DNA of 64,000 bases from Burkholderia sp. Ax-1719. GTDB taxonomy: Bacteria; Pseudomonadota; Gammaproteobacteria; Burkholderiales; Burkholderiaceae. The notes beneath the pieces are model-generated. The model saw nothing but the letters and a program-made list of their open reading frames with translations, was not told where the DNA came from and searched no databases. The stretch lies in the NCBI RefSeq assembly GCF_011753055.1, contig NZ_VWWJ01000008.1, positions 124,001-188,000 of the forward strand. Direction: 5' to 3'. Within the stretch, counting starts at the first letter, position 1, and each line of letters starts with the position of its first letter. The position numbers were made by a program, and so were the translations under genes. Below, one piece after another: positions 7,849-16,450 of the stretch.

Positions 7849-8925
7849 TCAACCGCGCGGATGATGCTTCGCGTGCAGCAGGCGCAAACGCTCGCGCGCA
7901 ACGTGCGTGTAAATCTGCGTGGTCGAAATATCGCTATGGCCGAGCAGCAGTTGCACCACGCGCAGATCCGCGCCGTGATTGAGCAGGTGGGTGGCGAAGG
8001 CGTGCCGCAGCGTGTGCGGCGAAAGCGGCGCATGCACGCCCGCTTGCAGCGCGTGGCGCTTGATGATGTGCCAGAACTGCTGACGCGTCATGCCTTCGGC
8101 GCGAGCGGTGACGAACAGCGCGTCGCTCGTGCGCGCGCCCAGCAGCGCGGGCCGCGATTCGCGCAGATAGCGCGTGATCCACGCCGACGCCTCTTCGCCA
8201 AAAGGAATCAGCCGCTCCTTCGAACCCTTGCCGAGCACGCGCACGACGCCTTCGTTCAACCCCACCTCGACGGTCTTGAGCGTGACGAGTTCGGTCACGC
8301 GCAAGCCGCTCGCGTACATCAGTTCGAGCATGGTGCGATCGCGCAGGCCCAGCGGCGTGGCGACATCGGGCGCGCCGAGCAGCGCCTCGACCTGGGCTTC
8401 CGTGAGCGTGGTGGGAAAGCGCGGCGCCTGTTTCGCCGAGCGGATGCGCACGGTTGGGTCCGCGCTCACGCGCTGCTCGCGCAACGCCCAGCCGTAATAG
8501 CGGCGAAACACCGAAAGCCGCCGGTTCGCCGAAGTCGATTTATCGTCCTTGCGGCGCGCGCTATAGGCGATCAGATCGTCTTCCTGCACCACGTCGAGAC
8601 CGTGTTCGCGCGCCCTGGCGAGCCATTGCGCGAACAGGCGCAAATCGCGCCGGTAAGCATCGAGCGTGTTGCGTGACAGATTGTGCTCAAGCCACATGGC
8701 GTCGCAGAACGTGTCGATGGCGAGCTGGCTCGTGGCGAGCGCCTGCGCGGCGGCGGGCGTGAGCGTGCTTTCGTCCGCGTCGGCGGCGTCGGTCGCTCCG
8801 ATTGCTTCGTCGGCGAACGCGTCTTCGTGCTCGTCCGCGAAATCGTCGTCGCTCGGGCCGTTGTCGGGGTCTTCGTGTAACTCGTGCTGATCGTTCATGT
8901 CTTTCGGGTTGTGCGCCGCGCTCAT
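7849..8925 (-). CDS. xerD: Site-specific tyrosine recombinase XerD with acidic N-terminal extension
   Basis: XerD, with XerC, resolves chromosome dimers at dif under FtsK control. The 358-residue product shows the SAM-like core-binding domain (about 65-155) and the catalytic residues R209, K233 or K235, H304, R307, H330 and Y339, so it should be active. Family members are usually about 300 residues. The extra length is an acidic, Asp/Glu/Ala-rich segment covering roughly residues 11-60. The ATG at 8925 overlaps the stop of ogt (ATGA), implying coupling; MNDQHE at 8898 is another possible start. XerD is chosen over XerC from overall motifs and context, and XerC cannot be fully excluded. Confidence 0.88.
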   Translation of the reverse strand: MSAAHNPKDMNDQHELHEDPDNGPSDDDFADEHEDAFADEAIGATDAADADESTLTPAAAQALATSQLAIDTFCDAMWLEHNLSRNTLDAYRRDLRLFAQWLARAREHGLDVVQEDDLIAYSARRKDDKSTSANRRLSVFRRYYGWALREQRVSADPTVRIRSAKQAPRFPTTLTEAQVEALLGAPDVATPLGLRDRTMLELMYASGLRVTELVTLKTVEVGLNEGVVRVLGKGSKERLIPFGEEASAWITRYLRESRPALLGARTSDALFVTARAEGMTRQQFWHIIKRHALQAGVHAPLSPHTLRHAFATHLLNHGADLRVVQLLLGHSDISTTQIYTHVARERLRLLHAKHHPRG

Positions 8926-9545
8926 CGGATCGTGACGCCTTCGTGGGCGAGCAGCCAGCGTTTCACGTCGCGGAAAAAACCGTCGCCGCCGTGATGCGAA
9001 AAGCCGCCGATGCCGCTGGCCGACACCACGCGATGGCAGGGAATCACGATCGGAAAATAGTTCGAGCCGCAAGCCTGCCCCACCGCGCGCGCGTTGATGG
9101 TGCCGACGCGCTGCGCCAGCTCGCCGTAAGTGAGCACGCTGCCGAGGCCAATCGAGCAGATGCCGTCCCACACGCGGCGCTGGAAATCGGTGCCGAGCGG
9201 TGCAAGCGGCAGATCGAAAGGCGCGGCTGCGTCGTCGAGATAGCGCACGATCTGCACGGCAGCGCGTTCGGCGAGTGCGGAATTGGGCGCGAGGCCCGGC
9301 GTGTCGCCAGGCAGATAAACGATATCGCGCACGCCGTCCTCGCCAGTGACGATGCCGACCTTGCCGAACGGCGCGTCGATCACCGCGTTGTAGTTGCGCG
9401 GCGCGATCTTGCGCAGCGCCTGCGCGCTGGGCGCTTTTTCGGGCTTTGCGGGCCTCGCGGGTGGCGCGGGCGGCACGTGCGCGGCCTCGCGCATCGCCGC
9501 GTCTTCCGCGTCGTCCCACAGTGAATACGATGCCGATGCTTTCAT
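8922..9545 (-). CDS. ogt: Methylated-DNA--[protein]-cysteine S-methyltransferase
   Basis: The 207-residue protein removes methyl groups from O6-methylguanine in a suicide reaction. The acceptor is C170 in the IVIPCHRVV motif. TDFQRRVWDGIC, TYGELAQRVG and NARAVGQACGSN are the standard helix-turn-helix and active-site flanks. An Ala/Pro-rich low-complexity segment at about residues 20-45 precedes the domain. AAGGAG lies about 10 bases upstream of the ATG. The gene overlaps xerD by 4 bases and follows queG by 24 bases, so queG-ogt-xerD is probably one transcript. Confidence 0.93.
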   Translation of the reverse strand: MKASASYSLWDDAEDAAMREAAHVPPAPPARPAKPEKAPSAQALRKIAPRNYNAVIDAPFGKVGIVTGEDGVRDIVYLPGDTPGLAPNSALAERAAVQIVRYLDDAAAPFDLPLAPLGTDFQRRVWDGICSIGLGSVLTYGELAQRVGTINARAVGQACGSNYFPIVIPCHRVVSASGIGGFSHHGGDGFFRDVKRWLLAHEGVTIR

Positions 9546-9569
9546 CTCGTCGCTCCTTGTCCGGATCGA

Positions 9570-10901
9570 TCAGGCCGCTTCCAGCGCCCACTCCACATGT
9601 TCGCGCACAATCGCCGATTCGTCATGCGCGCGCTCGCGCAGCGCCGCCACGATGGCCTCGCGTCGCTCCGGCATGTCGCTTGACGCCGGATTGCGCAGCG
9701 CATTACCCATCGCCACGGCGATGTTGCGCGACCAGCTCTCGAAGCCGATGCGCCGGATCGCGCTGCCTTGCATGCGCTCGTCGAATTGCGCCGCGCTCCA
9801 GCCGAACAGCTCGACCAGACTCGCGCGATCGAGCCCATGCCGCACGTCGAAATCGGCCACCGGCGCGGCCTGCGCGAACTTGTTCCACGGGCACACCAGC
9901 TGGCAGTCGTCGCAACCATAGACGCGATTGCCGATCGGCTCGCGCATCTCCAGCGGGATGCTGCCCTTGAGTTCGATCGTCAGATACGAAATGCAGCGCC
10001 GCGCATCGACGCGATACGGCCCGGTAATCGCGCCCGTCGGGCACGCGTCGATGCAGCGCGTACAACTGCCGCAATGCGCGCCGGGCGTTTCGGGCGCGGC
10101 GGATTCGGGATCGTCGGCATCGGTCGGCAGCGGAATATCGACGAAGATTTCGCCGAGGAAAAACAGCGAGCCCGCATCGCTTTGCAGCAGCAGCGTGTGC
10201 TTGCCGCGCCAGCCGATGCCGGCCTTCTGCGCCAGTTCCACTTCGAGCACCGGCGCGGAATCCGTAAAGACGCGATAGCCGAATGCGCCGATTTCCTTTT
10301 CGATGCGCTCGGAAAGCTGTTGCAGGCGCGCGCGCATGACCTTGTGATAGTCGCGCCCGCGCGCATAGACCGAGACGACCGCTGCGTGCGGGTCGGCCAG
10401 GCGGGCGTGTTCGCGTCGACGCCAGTCTTGCGGCGCGCTTTCAGACTGCAATTCGGGCGTCTTTCCCGATGCGTTCGCCTGCGCAACGCCCTCCAGCGTC
10501 GAAGCCGGTAAATACGCCATGCGGGCCGTGATGACACGTCGCGTACCGGCCACAAGCTCGGCGGGCCGCGCGCGTTTCATGCCATGTTTGGCCATATAAT
10601 CCATCTCGCCGTGGCAGCCCGCTTCGAGCCATGCGGCAAGGCCCGCCTCGGCATGCGACAGGTCGGTATCGCTGATACCGATCGCACCGAACCCCAGCTC
10701 GCGCCCCCATGCGCGGATACGCGCCGCGAGCGCGGCCAGCGCCGCCTCGTCGAGCGTTGCGGTTTGCTCGCGAGCAGCCGCGTCAGCGCCCGACGCCATA
10801 TTCGACGCCACTGCTGGCTGTGCTGGCTGTGCTGGCTGTTGCGAGGCAGGCGCTGCGTTCGACGCGCGCGCCTCGTCCGAGGGGGAAAGCAAGGGGTTCA
10901 T
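9570..10901 (-). CDS. queG: Epoxyqueuosine reductase
   Basis: QueG catalyses the last step of tRNA queuosine synthesis, reducing epoxyqueuosine with a cobalamin cofactor and two 4Fe-4S clusters. The 443-residue protein has WRGKHTLLL and the two cluster motifs CGSCTRCIDACPTGAI and CDDCQLVCPWNKF, followed by a HEAT-like C-terminal region. The first ~50 residues are low-complexity (Ala, Pro, Gln) with a 9-bp repeat in the DNA. ATG 10901 is used; a GTG directly before it (10904) is possible. A cobalamin adenosyltransferase at 60 kb is not functionally required for it. It is divergent from tsaE with only 17 bases between the starts. Confidence 0.94.
   Translation of the reverse strand: MNPLLSPSDEARASNAAPASQQPAQPAQPAVASNMASGADAAAREQTATLDEAALAALAARIRAWGRELGFGAIGISDTDLSHAEAGLAAWLEAGCHGEMDYMAKHGMKRARPAELVAGTRRVITARMAYLPASTLEGVAQANASGKTPELQSESAPQDWRRREHARLADPHAAVVSVYARGRDYHKVMRARLQQLSERIEKEIGAFGYRVFTDSAPVLEVELAQKAGIGWRGKHTLLLQSDAGSLFFLGEIFVDIPLPTDADDPESAAPETPGAHCGSCTRCIDACPTGAITGPYRVDARRCISYLTIELKGSIPLEMREPIGNRVYGCDDCQLVCPWNKFAQAAPVADFDVRHGLDRASLVELFGWSAAQFDERMQGSAIRRIGFESWSRNIAVAMGNALRNPASSDMPERREAIVAALRERAHDESAIVREHVEWALEAA
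10812..10838. repeat. Three tandem 9-bp repeats inside the 5' end of queG
   Basis: The unit TGCTGGCTG occurs three times head to tail. In queG it encodes Gln-Pro-Ala triplets in the low-complexity N-terminus. It lies about 80-105 bases upstream of the divergent tsaE start. Confidence 0.85.
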
Positions 10902-10918
10902 CACGCTATTTTACGAGA

Positions 10919-11503
10919 ATGCCCGACACGCCCGAACAGCACCACGCGAGCCTGCCCGCCGTTCCCGTTCAACTCGAACGCCGTTTCGAGCTCGCGGACG
11001 AAACCGCCACCGATGCGTTCGGCGCTCGCTTCGCGCACGCGCTCGACGCCCTGCGCACGCAAGAATCCAGCCAGTCAGACGCCTCACGGCCTGCATTCGC
11101 GGGCCTGCACGTGCAGTTGCTCGGCGATCTGGGCGCAGGCAAGACCTCGCTCGTGCGCGCCGCGCTGCGCGCGCTCGGCCATACGGGCCGCGTGCGCAGC
11201 CCGACCTACACACTGGTCGAGCCTTATACCGTCGCGCGCCCGGATAGCGCGGGCGGGGAACTCCAGCTCTATCACTTCGATCTGTATCGATTCAGCGACC
11301 CGGCCGAATGGGCCGACGCCGGCTTTCGCGAGTATTTCGCGCAAGGCGCGGTCTGTCTCGTCGAATGGCCCCAACGCGCGGGTGGCCTGCTTGGCGTGCC
11401 CGACCTCGTGTTCCAGCTCGAACCCGGTCCGCACGGTGAAGGCCGCGTGCTCACCGCCTACGCATACAGCGCATCAGGAAAGGCATGTCTAGAAAGATGT
11501 TAA
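10919..11503 (+). CDS. tsaE: tRNA t6A37 biosynthesis ATPase TsaE
   Basis: TsaE is the ATPase partner of TsaB-TsaD in threonylcarbamoyl-adenosine formation at position 37 of ANN-decoding tRNAs. The 194-residue protein has the Walker A motif GDLGAGKTSLVRA (about 69-81), SPTYTLVEPY, and LYHFDLYRFSDPAEW, the conserved core. An insert rich in Ser/Gln at about 48-60 and a ~20-residue N-terminal extension make it longer than the usual ~155. It overlaps amiC by 19 bases, a gene order seen in many proteobacteria. Confidence 0.93.
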   Translation: MPDTPEQHHASLPAVPVQLERRFELADETATDAFGARFAHALDALRTQESSQSDASRPAFAGLHVQLLGDLGAGKTSLVRAALRALGHTGRVRSPTYTLVEPYTVARPDSAGGELQLYHFDLYRFSDPAEWADAGFREYFAQGAVCLVEWPQRAGGLLGVPDLVFQLEPGPHGEGRVLTAYAYSASGKACLERC

Positions 11504-13038
11504 TCAAACCGTTCCGCTCGATCGAATCGGCCGCCACCGCCACGCACAACTGGCGACGCCGGCAGATCCTGAAAGCGGGCGCGTCGTCGCTGTTGCTGGG
11601 CCTCGCCGCTCCGCGCCTCGCGTGGGCGACCTCGGTGATGGGCGTGCGGGTGTGGCCGGCGCGCGATTACACACGCGTGACCATCGAATCCGATCAGCCG
11701 CTCACCAACACGCAGACGCTGCTGCAAAACCCCGATCGACTCGTGGTCGATCTAAGCGGCCTCGATCTCGACGACGCACTGAAGAACCTCGTCTCCAAGA
11801 TCACGCCGAACGATCCGCAGATCCAGGCGGTGCGCGTCGGGCAATACCAGCCGCACGTCGTGCGCATGGTGTTCGACCTCAAGGGCACGGTCAAGCCGCA
11901 GGTGTTCACGCTGCAGCCGGTGGGCTCGTACAAGTACCGGCTGGTGTTCGACCTTTACCCGGCCGTTGCGCCCGATCCGCTGATGGATCTGCTCGCGCAG
12001 ACCGAACACAAGCAGCAGCAACTCGACGCCCACCAGGCGATGCGCGACAGCGCGCCGCCCTCGACGCCGTCTACGCTGGCCGGTCCCAACACGCCGCCTG
12101 CGCACGACAACAGCGACGCGTTCTTCAACCGCTACGCGCAGAACGACGGCGCGCCCGCGCCTCGGCCCACGCCGTCTGCTCCGTCCATGCCGCCTGTGCC
12201 GCCCGTCATGGCGAAGCCGAAGCCCGCGCCAAAGCCGCCCGTCGTCGCCCAGAACAACGACGACGATGGTGGCAAGGACAGCGACAACTACGCCTTCACC
12301 ACGCCGAAGTCGAACAAGAGCGGCACCACGCGTCTGCTGACCGTGGCGATCGACCCGGGCCACGGCGGCGAAGATCCGGGCGCGATCGGCAGCGGCGGCA
12401 CCTACGAGAAGCACATCGCGCTCGACATCGCCAAGAAGCTGCGCGCCAAGATCGACGGCCAGCCCAATATGCGCGCGATGATGACGCGCGACGCCGACTT
12501 CTTCGTGCCGCTCAACGTGCGCGTGCAGAAGGCGCGCCGCGTGGGCGCGGACCTGTTTGTGTCGATTCACGCCGACGCCTTTACGACGCCTTCGGCGCGC
12601 GGCTCGTCGGTGTTCGCGCTGTCGGAGCACGGTGCGTCGAGCGCGGCCGCGCGCTGGATGGCGAACAAGGAAAACTCGTCGGACCAGATTGGCGGCATCA
12701 GCGTGCAGACGGCCGACGCCGCCGTGAACCGCGCGCTGTTCGATATGTCGACCACGGCGCAGATCCGCGATTCGCTGCGCTACGGCAATTTCGTGCTCAA
12801 CGAAGTCGGCGACATCAACCATCTGCACAAGGGTTCGGTCGAGCAGGCCGGCTTCGCGGTGCTCAAGGCGCCCGATATTCCGTCGATCCTCGTGGAGACC
12901 GCCTTCATCAGCAACCCTGAAGAAGAATCGAAGCTCAACGACGACGCCTATCGCGACAAGATGGCCAACGCCATCCTCAAGGGCATCAAGCGCTATTTCG
13001 CGGCCAACCCGCCGCTGGCGAAGAACCGCATGACGTAA
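11485..13038 (+). CDS. amiC: N-acetylmuramoyl-L-alanine amidase, AmiC type, Tat-exported
   Basis: This periplasmic zinc amidase cleaves septal peptidoglycan during cell separation. The 517-residue protein begins with a twin-arginine signal (RRRQILKAG at 24-32, hydrophobic core, cleavage likely after AWA at 48). An AMIN domain follows (about 52-150), then a Pro/Ala-rich linker (about 165-275) and an Amidase_3 domain with DPGHGGEDPGAIG, the Glu in TYEKHIAL, and SIHADAF as zinc and catalytic segments. AGGAAAGG precedes the ATG at 11485; ATG 11497 is an alternative. Tat export is as in E. coli AmiC. Confidence 0.93.
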   Translation: MSRKMLIKPFRSIESAATATHNWRRRQILKAGASSLLLGLAAPRLAWATSVMGVRVWPARDYTRVTIESDQPLTNTQTLLQNPDRLVVDLSGLDLDDALKNLVSKITPNDPQIQAVRVGQYQPHVVRMVFDLKGTVKPQVFTLQPVGSYKYRLVFDLYPAVAPDPLMDLLAQTEHKQQQLDAHQAMRDSAPPSTPSTLAGPNTPPAHDNSDAFFNRYAQNDGAPAPRPTPSAPSMPPVPPVMAKPKPAPKPPVVAQNNDDDGGKDSDNYAFTTPKSNKSGTTRLLTVAIDPGHGGEDPGAIGSGGTYEKHIALDIAKKLRAKIDGQPNMRAMMTRDADFFVPLNVRVQKARRVGADLFVSIHADAFTTPSARGSSVFALSEHGASSAAARWMANKENSSDQIGGISVQTADAAVNRALFDMSTTAQIRDSLRYGNFVLNEVGDINHLHKGSVEQAGFAVLKAPDIPSILVETAFISNPEEESKLNDDAYRDKMANAILKGIKRYFAANPPLAKNRMT

Positions 13039-13067
13039 CGCGCGCATTCGCACGCGCCGCTTACGCG

Positions 13068-13106
13068 AAAACGCCGCGCCATCCTCACGGATGCGCGGCG
13101 TTTCCT
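13068..13106. terminator. Bidirectional hairpin between amiC and eamA
   Basis: An 11-bp stem (AAACGCCGCGC / GCGCGGCGTTT) with a secondary CATCC/GGATG inner stem lies between the convergent genes and is bordered by short A and T runs. Confidence 0.65.
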
Positions 13107-13128
13107 TTTGCTGCCAGGCTAGCGCGGC

Positions 13129-14034
13129 TTACGTGCGCGCCGCCGAAAACCGCTGCTTCACCCAGCCGCCGAACACGTTGACGATCAGACCGGCCATCAC
13201 CAGCGCCGCGCCGCCGACCTGCGCCCCCGTCAGACGCTCGCCAAGCAGCACGGCCGCCGAAGCCAGCCCGACGATCGGCACGAGCAGCGAGAACGGCGCG
13301 ACCTGGCTGGCCGGATACTTCGAGAGCAGGCGGCTCCAGAGGCTGTAACCGAGGATCGTCGCGATAAACGCCAGATAGACGATCGCGCCGATCGACGGCA
13401 TGCCAATGCCGGTGAGCGCGGCCTCGATGCGCTGCGGCCCTTCCATGAAGTACGACAGCACGAGGAACGGCAGCGGCGGAATCAGGCTCGCCCACACCAC
13501 GAGACCGACCAGATCGATCTTGCCCACCTTCTTCGTGACGATATTGCCGAGCGCCCACATGCAGGCCGCGCACAGCGTCAGCACGAAACCGGCCGCCGTC
13601 ATGACCTGCGCGCTTGCAGCGCCGCCTCCCGACGACTGCAGTCCGATCAGCGCCAGCCCGCCCGCCGCGATCAGCAGGCCGATCACGTTCTGCGCGCGAA
13701 ACCGCTCGCCGAGGAAAAACGCCGCGAACACCAGCGTGAAGAACGCCTGCGCCTGCAGCACCACCGACGCGAGCCCAGCGGGCATGCCCACGTACATCGC
13801 CGTGAAGAGAAACGCGAACTGGCCGAACGAGATGGTCGCGCCATAGGCCAGCAGCCAGCGCAGCGGCAGCTTCGGGCGCTTGACGAACAGCACCGCCGGG
13901 AACGCCGCCAGCGCGAAGCGCAACGCGCCGAGCAGCAAAGGCGGCACGCCGTGCAAGCCCACCTTGATCACGACGAAATTCACACCCCACGCGAGCACCA
14001 CGACCAGCGCGAGCAACAGGTCCTTCGGTGACAT
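13129..14034 (-). CDS. eamA: EamA-type drug/metabolite exporter
   Basis: The 301-residue protein has about ten hydrophobic segments arranged as two EamA repeats. Its sequence closely follows E. coli EamA (O-acetylserine/cysteine exporter): LAWGVNFVVIKVGLHG near the start, TISFGQFAFLF, MPAGLASVVLQAQAFFT, and PFSLLVPIVGLASAAVLLGERLTG. It probably exports cysteine-pathway metabolites across the inner membrane, inferred from this resemblance. It is divergent from the pirin gene with a 201-base gap and convergent with amiC. Confidence 0.88.
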   Translation of the reverse strand: MSPKDLLLALVVVLAWGVNFVVIKVGLHGVPPLLLGALRFALAAFPAVLFVKRPKLPLRWLLAYGATISFGQFAFLFTAMYVGMPAGLASVVLQAQAFFTLVFAAFFLGERFRAQNVIGLLIAAGGLALIGLQSSGGGAASAQVMTAAGFVLTLCAACMWALGNIVTKKVGKIDLVGLVVWASLIPPLPFLVLSYFMEGPQRIEAALTGIGMPSIGAIVYLAFIATILGYSLWSRLLSKYPASQVAPFSLLVPIVGLASAAVLLGERLTGAQVGGAALVMAGLIVNVFGGWVKQRFSAART

Positions 14035-14235
14035 CTCCGGCTCCGGTTATTGTTCTGTCAAATGAATCTGTAAGTTTAACGGTTGCGTCGCTGACGCGTC
14101 GGCCCCCGCCTTACACGGACTTAACGGCATACCGTCAGAGCGAGCGTTAGAATGAGCGCCTGTCCGCGCGGCGGCCCTTCGCCTGCCGTGCCTCACCTCC
14201 AGATTCGTACCGTCCGGTTCATCAAGGAAGCGTCC

Positions 14236-15120
14236 ATGTCCTCATCGATCAAAGCGGTCCTCAAGCCCCACCAGCGCGACATCGGCAATCTCTATGTGCG
14301 CCGCGTGCTGCCCGCGATGGCCGCGCGCCTGGTCGGGCCGTTCATCTTCTTCGATCACATGGGCCCGGCCACGCTCGCGCCCGGCGCGGGCGTCGACGTG
14401 CGCCCGCATCCGCATATCGGCCTGGCCACCGTCACCTATCTGTTCGACGGCGCGCTGATGCACCGCGACTCCATCGGCTCGAATCAGAAGATCCTGCCTG
14501 GCGACGTCAACTGGATGACGGCGGGACGCGGCATCGTCCATTCGGAGCGCACGCCCGAGGACAGCCGTGACGGCAGCCTCACGATGCACGGGATCCAGAC
14601 CTGGGTGGCGCTGCCGCTCGAACATGAAGACACCGATCCCTCGTTCTTCCACCACGAAGCCGCCACGCTGCCCAAGGTGGAGCGCAACGGCGTGACGCTG
14701 TGCGTGATCGCGGGTACGGCGTTCGGCGCGACCGCGCCCGTCAAGACCTTCTCGGGCACGCTCTATGTGGCCGCCGATTTCGCGCCGGGCAGCGTGATCG
14801 CCCTCGACGCGGAACACGAAGAACGCGGCGTCTATCTGGTCGAAGGCGATCTGACGATCGACGGCACGCCGCTCGAACAGCACACGATGGCCGTGCTCAC
14901 GCCCGGCGAAACCGTCACGCTCGCGAGCACCAATGGCGCGCGCGTAATGCTGCTGGGCGGCGAAAAGCTGGCGGGCGAGCGCTTCATCGAATGGAATTTC
15001 GTGGCCAGCTCACGCGAGAAGATCGAAGCGGCCAAGGCGGCGTGGACACGCCAGGAAATGGGGCAGGTGCCGGGCGAGACGGAATGGATTCCGTTGCCCG
15101 AGAAAAAGCCCGCGCATTGA
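14236..15120 (+). CDS. Pirin family protein
   Basis: The 294-residue protein is a bicupin of the pirin family. The N-terminal cupin carries HPHPHIGLATVTY with metal-ligand histidines, and VNWMTAGRGIVHSER supplies the further His and Glu. The C-terminal domain lacks such residues, as is usual. Some bacterial pirins have quercetinase-like activity or bind enzymes of central metabolism; the role here cannot be told. AAGGAAG precedes the ATG at 14236. The thioredoxin-like gene follows 73 bases later on the same strand. Confidence 0.92.
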   Translation: MSSSIKAVLKPHQRDIGNLYVRRVLPAMAARLVGPFIFFDHMGPATLAPGAGVDVRPHPHIGLATVTYLFDGALMHRDSIGSNQKILPGDVNWMTAGRGIVHSERTPEDSRDGSLTMHGIQTWVALPLEHEDTDPSFFHHEAATLPKVERNGVTLCVIAGTAFGATAPVKTFSGTLYVAADFAPGSVIALDAEHEERGVYLVEGDLTIDGTPLEQHTMAVLTPGETVTLASTNGARVMLLGGEKLAGERFIEWNFVASSREKIEAAKAAWTRQEMGQVPGETEWIPLPEKKPAH

Positions 15121-15193
15121 CGCGCGTTCGCATTGAAGCACATCGTTTTGCCCCCATCTTCGCGAATGACGGAATTTTCCTAACGAGGACGCA

Positions 15194-16042
15194 ATGGATA
15201 CCACTCTGGCCACTTTTGAAAAGGACGTGATCGAAGCGTCGGCGCTCGCGCCCGTGCTGGTCGACTTCTGGGCGCCGTGGTGCGGCCCGTGCAAGACGCT
15301 CGGCCCGATGCTCGAAAAGCTGGAAGCCGAATACGCGGGCAAATGGAAGCTCGTGAAGGTGAACGTCGACGAAAACCAGGAACTAGCCGCGCACTTCCAG
15401 GTGCGCAGCATTCCGCACGTCGTCGCTTTCGCGGATCGCCAGGCGGTGGACCAGTTCATCGGCGTGTTGCCGGAAAGCCAGTTGCGCGCGTTCCTCGACC
15501 GCCTGATCCCGGACTCGGCCGAAGCCTCGCGCCTCGCCGCCCAGGAAGCGCTCGCCGAAGGCCGCCGCGAGGATGCCTATGAAGCGCTGCAGGCCGCGCT
15601 CGCCTATGACCCGGGTTTCGACGAAGCCCGCATGGATCTGATCGAACTGCTGCTGGCCGACAATCGCGCCGACGACGCGCACAAGGAAGTCGAACTGCTC
15701 TCGCCCAAGACCACGCAGGGAATCGATGCGCGCTTCAATGCGCTGAAGACGCGTCTGGACGCGCTGGACGTCGCAGCCGATCTGCCGCCGACCGACGCGC
15801 TGGAAGCCCAGGTGAGCGCGAATCCGGACGACCTGGAAGCGCGTTTCGATCTGGCGAGCGCCTTGATCGCGCGCCGCAAGTACGCCGGTGCGCTGGAGCA
15901 CTTGCTGGAGATCGTGAAGCGCGACCGCACGTTCCGCGACGATATCGGCCGCAAGACCATGCTGTCGGTGTTCGATCTGGCCGAACATCAGCCGCAACTG
16001 GTCAGCGAATGGCGACGCAAGTTGAGCGCGACGCTGAACTGA
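15194..16042 (+). CDS. cnoX: Thioredoxin/TPR co-chaperone, YbbN (CnoX) family
   Basis: The 282-residue protein has an N-terminal thioredoxin domain with WAPWCGPCK (C30 and C33) and a C-terminal tetratricopeptide-like region (about 115-280) typical of YbbN. E. coli CnoX has Ser in place of the first Cys and works as a holdase and transfer partner for GroEL and DnaK. Here the full Cys-x-x-Cys is kept, so disulphide reductase activity is also likely. GAGGA lies 7 bases before the ATG and a strong terminator follows. Confidence 0.9.
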   Translation: MDTTLATFEKDVIEASALAPVLVDFWAPWCGPCKTLGPMLEKLEAEYAGKWKLVKVNVDENQELAAHFQVRSIPHVVAFADRQAVDQFIGVLPESQLRAFLDRLIPDSAEASRLAAQEALAEGRREDAYEALQAALAYDPGFDEARMDLIELLLADNRADDAHKEVELLSPKTTQGIDARFNALKTRLDALDVAADLPPTDALEAQVSANPDDLEARFDLASALIARRKYAGALEHLLEIVKRDRTFRDDIGRKTMLSVFDLAEHQPQLVSEWRRKLSATLN

Positions 16043-16071
16043 GTCCGCGCCGATCCGCAATGACTGCCCGC

Positions 16072-16100
16072 AAAAAAGCCCGCGAACTGCGGGCTTTTTG
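16072..16100. terminator. Intrinsic terminator after the YbbN-type gene
   Basis: The stem AAAAAGCCCGC / GCGGGCTTTTT (11 bp, 5-base loop) ends in five T residues, 30 bases after the stop. It is symmetrical and may also stop minus-strand transcripts of the small gene to its right. Confidence 0.85.
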
Positions 16101-16144
16101 CTGGGCGCGCTTTGAGGTGTGATTAGCCGGGGCGCGTCTTGCGG

Positions 16145-16348
16145 CTATGCCTCAGACTGCCGACGTAAGCGACGCTCATGAGCTGCGACATAAAGCCGGA
16201 ACAGATACGAAAGCGCCTGAACAATGCAGAACGTGATGCCCGCGATGATCAGCACGCCATAGTTGTGTGAAAAATTCCACGCGAGATTCGTCATCATGTT
16301 GCCTGCGGGATTAGCGTCATTCGATGCTACAACGACGCCGCCGCTCAT
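16145..16348 (-). CDS. Small single-span membrane protein, unknown
   Basis: A 67-residue frame starts MSGGVVVASND and has one clear hydrophobic segment (about 30-53, LIIAGITFCIVQALSYLF) followed by a basic tail (ERRLRRQSEA). That layout fits an N-out, C-in inner-membrane peptide. I do not recognise the family. The only purine-rich site upstream (GGAG) is about 18 bases away, so translation is not well supported. The terminator at 16072-16100 is suitably placed to end its transcript. Confidence 0.45.
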   Translation of the reverse strand: MSGGVVVASNDANPAGNMMTNLAWNFSHNYGVLIIAGITFCIVQALSYLFRLYVAAHERRLRRQSEA

Positions 16349-16450
16349 TTCGCGAACAACACAGAACTCCGAAGCATCAAAAGCTTTGCGAGATCAAACT
16401 TCCAGCGCGGCACGCGACCGTTAGTTCCGGAAACTGCGCGCCGCCGCACC

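Noticed and set aside
8926..9591. Extension of the xerD frame upstream through ogt
   Set aside because: The extension is out of frame with ogt, Arg-rich and lacks homology-like sequence; the ATGA overlap at 8922-8925 gives a natural start.
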